From positions 12,700 through 21,951 of the forward strand of contig DBCZ01000019.1 of NCBI GenBank assembly GCA_002293315.1: DNA of 9,252 bases, read 5' to 3'. Both the position numbers and the translations under genes were made by a program. A model generated the notes under the pieces. That model searched no databases, had not been told where the DNA came from, and saw only the letters and a list, made by a program, of their open reading frames with translations. Below, piece after piece: positions 6,506 through 9,252 of the stretch. The number at the start of each line of letters is the position of its first letter. The first letter of the stretch is position 1. Origin of the DNA: Ruminococcaceae bacterium UBA945. GTDB lineage: Bacteria > Bacillota > Clostridia > Oscillospirales > Acutalibacteraceae.

Positions 6506-7102
6506 ATGAACAAGCTTATTTTTATCGAGGGTGTGTCGGGGGTGGGAAAAACCACGGCGGCAACGCTTATATGTGATAATCTGAAAAGGCTGGGATATAA
6601 TGCGCACTGCTATTTGGAAGGCGAGAGAGATAATCCGCTTGACCCGTTTGAAGGCTCATATCCACCGGCAATGCCTCTTTCGAAGTTTTCCGAAACCTAT
6701 CTCCAGCGTTGGCGGGGCTTCGCCGAAAGCCGGCAAAGAGAAGAAGTAGTTCATATTTTAGACGGCACGCTTTTTCACCATCAGATTAACGATTTAATAC
6801 GGGAATATAATGCGGCAGATGACACTATTATAAACCATCTGAGCGAATTGTTAAGCATTATTCGGCAAATTGATTTCAAAATTATTTACCTTTTATCCGC
6901 AGACGTAGGGCGCTGTTTGCGAGAAGCGAGGAAAAACCGCGACCAGCACGCACCCACAGATGAAGAAATTGCGTTTTGGGAGAACAGAAAGCGCATAGAT
7001 TTGTATACCCTAGAAAAGCTTGATGTCGAATCGTACATTCTGAATATAGATATAGACCGGAGCAGAATCGCCGACATCGTGACGGAGCATATCATAGCAT
7101 AA
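6506..7102 (+). CDS. P-loop NTPase/kinase-like protein, function unknown
   Basis: A small soluble P-loop protein of 198 residues resembling nucleotide or small-molecule kinases. The N-terminal FIEGVSGVGKTTAA (6-19) contains a complete Walker A (G9-T17). Also visible are CYLEGERDNPLDP (35-47), HILDGTLFHHQIND (83-96, with D86 where related P-loop kinases carry a strand-end Asp), the FKIIYLL strand (124-130) and an Arg-rich RCLREARKNRD stretch (136-146) like a lid, then WENRKRIDLYTLEKL (158-172). This pattern recalls an uncharacterised Bacillota family near thymidylate kinase-like and antibiotic phosphotransferase-like proteins; I cannot assign a substrate. AAAGGA (6495-6500) precedes the ATG by five bases. 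It is transcribed divergently from the fusion gene and looks monocistronic. Its base composition is visibly more AT-rich than the neighbours, which suggests acquisition or different constraints. Confidence 0.8.
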   Translation: MNKLIFIEGVSGVGKTTAATLICDNLKRLGYNAHCYLEGERDNPLDPFEGSYPPAMPLSKFSETYLQRWRGFAESRQREEVVHILDGTLFHHQINDLIREYNAADDTIINHLSELLSIIRQIDFKIIYLLSADVGRCLREARKNRDQHAPTDEEIAFWENRKRIDLYTLEKLDVESYILNIDIDRSRIADIVTEHIIA

Positions 7103-7142
7103 AACAGTGCTAAATTCCAAATTGTGTGTTAACGTTACCATG

Positions 7143-7183
7143 TTAGCATTATACATTCCTTTTGTCAAGGAAACATTAGCATT
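7143..7183 (+). repeat. Palindrome flanked by 8-bp direct repeats
   Basis: TTAGCATT occurs at 7143-7150 and 7176-7183, exactly 33 bases apart. Between them TTCCTT (7156-7161), a 5-base loop and AAGGAA (7167-7172) form a perfect inverted repeat. No T-run follows on the plus strand, so it is more like protein-binding sites than a terminator. Confidence 0.45.
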
Positions 7184-7201
7184 TTCAGGGTTGAAAATAA
7201 A

Positions 7202-7222
7202 AAGCTTGCTTAAAGTAAGCTT
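7202..7222 (+). repeat. Near-perfect palindrome upstream of the MFS gene
   Basis: The arms AAGCTTGCTT (7202-7211) and AAGTAAGCTT (7213-7222) pair at 9 of 10 positions plus one G-T. It covers the proposed -35 of the transporter promoter, a typical operator position. On the minus strand it is followed by TTTTTATTTT and would look like a terminator, but no minus-strand gene ends there. Confidence 0.55.
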
Positions 7223-7235
7223 CAACATATATACT
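7206..7235 (+). promoter_or_regulatory. Possible promoter for the MFS transporter
   Basis: TTGCTT (7206-7211), an 18-base spacer and TATACT (7230-7235), 43 bases before the ATG at 7279. The -35 lies within the palindrome at 7202-7222. Confidence 0.45.
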
Positions 7236-7278
7236 TAGATAATTAAGACGAAAATTGTCGATAACGGGGAATTAGCAA

Positions 7279-8457
7279 ATGGATAAAGCTTATCTGATTT
7301 ATAAAAAGAACTACAAGCTTCTGATTATCTCAACGGTTGTGATAGCGTTCTTTTTCGGGATGCAGGCAAACACTCTGCCGCTCTATGTCCTGGAGCTTGG
7401 CGGCTCGGCGGCGGACGTCGGGATAGTTTCCGGTATCGGCTCAATCGCCGCACTGTTTTTCAGGGTGTTGGCAGGGCATTTTTTGGATAAAATAGGCCGC
7501 AGACCAATCTATCTGCTGGGCATCCTTTTCTATATCGCCGCCACAGTGGGGTATATCCTCGTGCCGAACAAATACGCGGTGATGGCCTTCAAGGCCTTGA
7601 GCGGCGTGGGAATATGCTGCGTGACCTCCTCGATAGGCGCGATTCTTTCAGACATTGCCCCGGAGAAGCTCTTAAATGCGCTGTTTACGATAACAGTCGC
7701 GCAGATTTTCGGCGGGCTGGTTGCCCCCACGCTGGGCATTTTCCTCGCGGAAAGCATAGGATATATGTGGCTTTATGTCATCACGGGCGCGGGGCTTATC
7801 GCGGCGTTTATCGTCTCATTGCAGATAAAATATGAGAAGCACGCCCCGCCGTCAAGGCCGGTGGACGAAGCCGCCGAGAAGCCCCGCGGCATAGGCAGAC
7901 TGATTGAAAAACCCGCGTTGCTGCCGAGCCTCGGCATGATTTTCTTCGGGCTGGCGCAGAGCAGCATCTTCGGCTTCGTGGCGAGCTTCGGAAAGACCAT
8001 CGGCATTGAGAACATCGGCTTTTTCTTTATTATACACGGGCTCGTGACGCTTCTTCTGCGACCAGTCCTTGGCAGATTCTCAAGGGAAATCTTCCGCAAC
8101 AAGGTGTTTGCTGTGGGTCTCGTTTTCTTTGAGGTTTCGCTCGTGCTGTTCCTCTTCGCGCAGAATGCTTTCTTTATCGGCGCAGCGGCGTTCGCTTTTG
8201 CAATCGGCTACTCCTCAATTCAGCCTATGCTCAATTCATTGGCGCTGTCACGCGCCTCGGCCGCGCGAAAGGGCGCAGCAAACGCCACCTTCTATTTCTT
8301 CTGGGACATCGGCTTCGGGTTCGGCTCAGTGGCGCTGGGCGCGGTCGCCACCGGAAGCGGCTACCCCACGATTTACATCATCGGCATAATTTCCCTCCTG
8401 ATTCTCGGCGCAATCTTTTGGCGGTTTCTTGCATATAGAAAGGAAAAAGCGCGGTAG
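7279..8457 (+). CDS. MFS transporter (12 TM, DHA1-like)
   Basis: A 392-residue inner-membrane secondary transporter. About 12 hydrophobic segments are arranged as two halves joined by a charged cytoplasmic loop (about 184-212: KYEKHAPPSRPVDEAAEKPR region). The MFS motif A is complete between segments 2 and 3: GHFLDKIGRRPIYLLG (66-81, G-xxx-D-xx-G-R-R), and a degenerate copy, RPVLGRFSREIFRNKV, occupies the equivalent place in the second half. Segment 4 carries a conserved polar/Gly stretch (ALSGVGICCVTSSIGA), and segment 5 a GGLVAPTLG motif resembling motif C, which is typical of drug:H+ antiporters. Length is normal for the DHA1 group. The substrate is not predictable; efflux is more likely than uptake by motif C. 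GGGGA (7266-7270) lies eight bases before the ATG. The gene has its own AT-rich upstream region with two palindromes, suggesting dedicated control, and no adjacent regulator gene. Confidence 0.9.
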   Translation: MDKAYLIYKKNYKLLIISTVVIAFFFGMQANTLPLYVLELGGSAADVGIVSGIGSIAALFFRVLAGHFLDKIGRRPIYLLGILFYIAATVGYILVPNKYAVMAFKALSGVGICCVTSSIGAILSDIAPEKLLNALFTITVAQIFGGLVAPTLGIFLAESIGYMWLYVITGAGLIAAFIVSLQIKYEKHAPPSRPVDEAAEKPRGIGRLIEKPALLPSLGMIFFGLAQSSIFGFVASFGKTIGIENIGFFFIIHGLVTLLLRPVLGRFSREIFRNKVFAVGLVFFEVSLVLFLFAQNAFFIGAAAFAFAIGYSSIQPMLNSLALSRASAARKGAANATFYFFWDIGFGFGSVALGAVATGSGYPTIYIIGIISLLILGAIFWRFLAYRKEKAR

Positions 8458-8528
8458 GAAGTGTAGCATAAAAACCCAGTGATATTTACATCTGATTTAT
8501 GATATGTTCAAAACGGAAGCAAGTATAA

Positions 8529-8557
8529 TTGCAAAAACGGATATGGAGTTGTATAAT
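8529..8557 (+). promoter_or_regulatory. Promoter for the SLH protein gene
   Basis: TTGCAA (8529-8534), a 17-base spacer and a perfect TATAAT (8552-8557), giving a short leader before the ATG at 8598. A second TATAAT at 8524-8529 has no good -35. The intergenic stretch from 8458 shows no terminator for the transporter gene. Confidence 0.65.
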
Positions 8558-8585
8558 ATTGCATGAATATATATCTTAAATGATT

Positions 8586-8591
8586 GGGAGG
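8586..8591 (+). promoter_or_regulatory. Ribosome binding site fixing the SLH gene start
   Basis: GGGAGG lies six bases before the ATG at 8598. An in-frame ATG at 8580 sits upstream of this site and would put six extra residues before the signal peptide, so 8598 is preferred. Confidence 0.88.
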
Positions 8592-8597
8592 AATTTA

Positions 8598-9215
8598 ATG
8601 AAAAAGAGGATTACAGCCTTGGTTTTGGTCCTTGTGATGGTGGTCGGCGCGTTGCCGATGACGGCAGGGGCGGCGGAAAACGACCTGCCCTTCACAGACG
8701 TGGCCACTCACTGGGGCAAAAATGCGATTGAGTGGGTATACGCGCAAGGTCTGTTCGGCGGAACAAGCGACACAAAGTTTTCTCCAAACGGCAAAATGAG
8801 CCGTGCCATGCTTGCAACGGTTCTGTGGCGGCTTGCAGGAAAACCGGCTGATTCGGGAAATTCGGTCTTCACTGACGTGCCTGCGGGGACATATTACACC
8901 GAAGCTGTGCATTGGGCGTCGAACAACTGGATAGTCGCCGGCACAGGCGGGGGAAAATTCAGTCCGGAGCAAAACGTAACGCGTGAGCAAATCACAATAA
9001 TGCTGTATAGATATGCGTCTTCAAAGGGCGATGTGAGCGGAACAGCGGATATTTCAGCATATCCCGATGCAGGAGAAGTCGGCAAATCTGCGCAAACGGC
9101 CATCAGGTGGGCGGTCGGCAACGGAATCATCACAGGAAAAAGCGGCAGGCTTGACCCGAAAGGCAGCGCCACACGTGCAGAGGTCGCGACGATGATAATG
9201 AGGTTTGCAGGGTAA
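8598..9215 (+). CDS. Secreted SLH-only protein (signal peptide + three SLH repeats)
   Basis: A 205-residue exported wall-associated protein. Residues 1 to about 25 are a Sec signal peptide: MKKR, a hydrophobic core (ALVLVLVMVVGALP) and a likely signal peptidase I site after an A-x-A motif (AGA-A). The rest is three S-layer homology repeats: 31-81 (FTDV...HWGKNAIEWVYAQGLF...FSPNGKMSRAML), 90-142 (FTDVPAG...FSPEQNVTREQI) and 153-205 (YPDAGE...LDPKGSATRAEV). The TRAE-type motif is intact in repeat 3, TREQ in repeat 2 and changed to SRAM in repeat 1. Three SLH repeats form the unit that binds secondary wall polymer in known S-layer proteins. Here no other domain is attached; the stop is followed at once by a terminator-like hairpin. 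It may be a small wall-bound protein or a remnant. It has its own promoter and strong ribosome binding site. Confidence 0.92.
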   Translation: MKKRITALVLVLVMVVGALPMTAGAAENDLPFTDVATHWGKNAIEWVYAQGLFGGTSDTKFSPNGKMSRAMLATVLWRLAGKPADSGNSVFTDVPAGTYYTEAVHWASNNWIVAGTGGGKFSPEQNVTREQITIMLYRYASSKGDVSGTADISAYPDAGEVGKSAQTAIRWAVGNGIITGKSGRLDPKGSATRAEVATMIMRFAG

Positions 9216-9225
9216 TTTTCAATAT

Positions 9226-9252
9226 AAAAAGGGGAGAGCCTAGGCTCTCCCC
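9226..9252 (+). terminator. Rho-independent terminator of the SLH gene, cut by the window edge
   Basis: AAAAA (9226-9230) followed by a perfect 22-base palindrome: GGGGAGAGCC (9231-9240), TA centre region, GGCTCTCCCC (9243-9252). The T-run expected after the stem lies outside the window; the leading A-run suggests it may act in both directions. Confidence 0.8.

Noticed and set aside
7202..7235. Palindrome at 7202-7222 as terminator of the kinase-like gene
   Set aside because: No T-run follows on the plus strand; the T-run is on the minus strand, where no gene ends.
8580..8597. ATG start for the SLH protein at 8580
   Set aside because: The GGGAGG site lies downstream of it and serves the ATG at 8598, which also gives a normal signal peptide.
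1..9252. CRISPR array, tRNA, prophage, toxin-antitoxin or insertion sequence
   Set aside because: No regularly spaced repeats, cloverleaf-like stretches, transposase motifs or terminal inverted repeats with target duplications were seen.

Overview
The window looks like chromosomal DNA of a low-to-mid GC Gram-positive bacterium, most likely a Clostridia-type Bacillota. The grounds are strong GGAGG-type ribosome binding sites, sigma-A-like promoters, a lipoteichoic-acid-synthase-type enzyme, a TagA/MnaA pair and an S-layer-homology (SLH) protein. I cannot name a genus. I see no tRNA, rRNA, CRISPR array, insertion sequence or phage gene, and no gene-free stretch over 300 bases (the longest gap is about 176 bases).

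Layout: (1) At the left edge is the 3' part of a tagA/wecG-type glycosyltransferase gene, followed closely by mnaA/wecB (UDP-GlcNAc 2-epimerase). Together they make and transfer ManNAc for a wall polymer. (2) After an 85-base gap with a promoter and a striking inverted repeat comes a 707-residue membrane protein with an extracellular LtaS/sulfatase-fold domain. A GNAT acetyltransferase gene follows, whose ribosome binding site overlaps the previous stop; a clear rho-independent terminator closes this unit. (3) On the minus strand is a 551-residue fusion of a sugar-phosphate isomerase/epimerase-like TIM barrel and a TolB-type beta-propeller. (4) Diverging from it is a small, AT-richer P-loop kinase-like gene; the two promoters overlap back to back. 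(5) After an AT-rich intergenic region with two palindromes comes a 12-TM MFS transporter. (6) Last is a short secreted protein made of a signal peptide and three SLH repeats, ending at a perfect hairpin cut by the window edge.

The common theme is the cell envelope. MnaA and TagA supply a ManNAc-containing polymer, the LtaS-like enzyme may add phosphoglycerol units outside the membrane, and the SLH protein would dock on a secondary wall polymer, which in characterised relatives contains pyruvylated ManNAc. The fusion protein, kinase-like gene and transporter look like accessory genes with individual regulation. No complete new system is evident. The most unusual items are the epimerase-propeller fusion, the SLH-only protein and the palindromes sitting on promoters.
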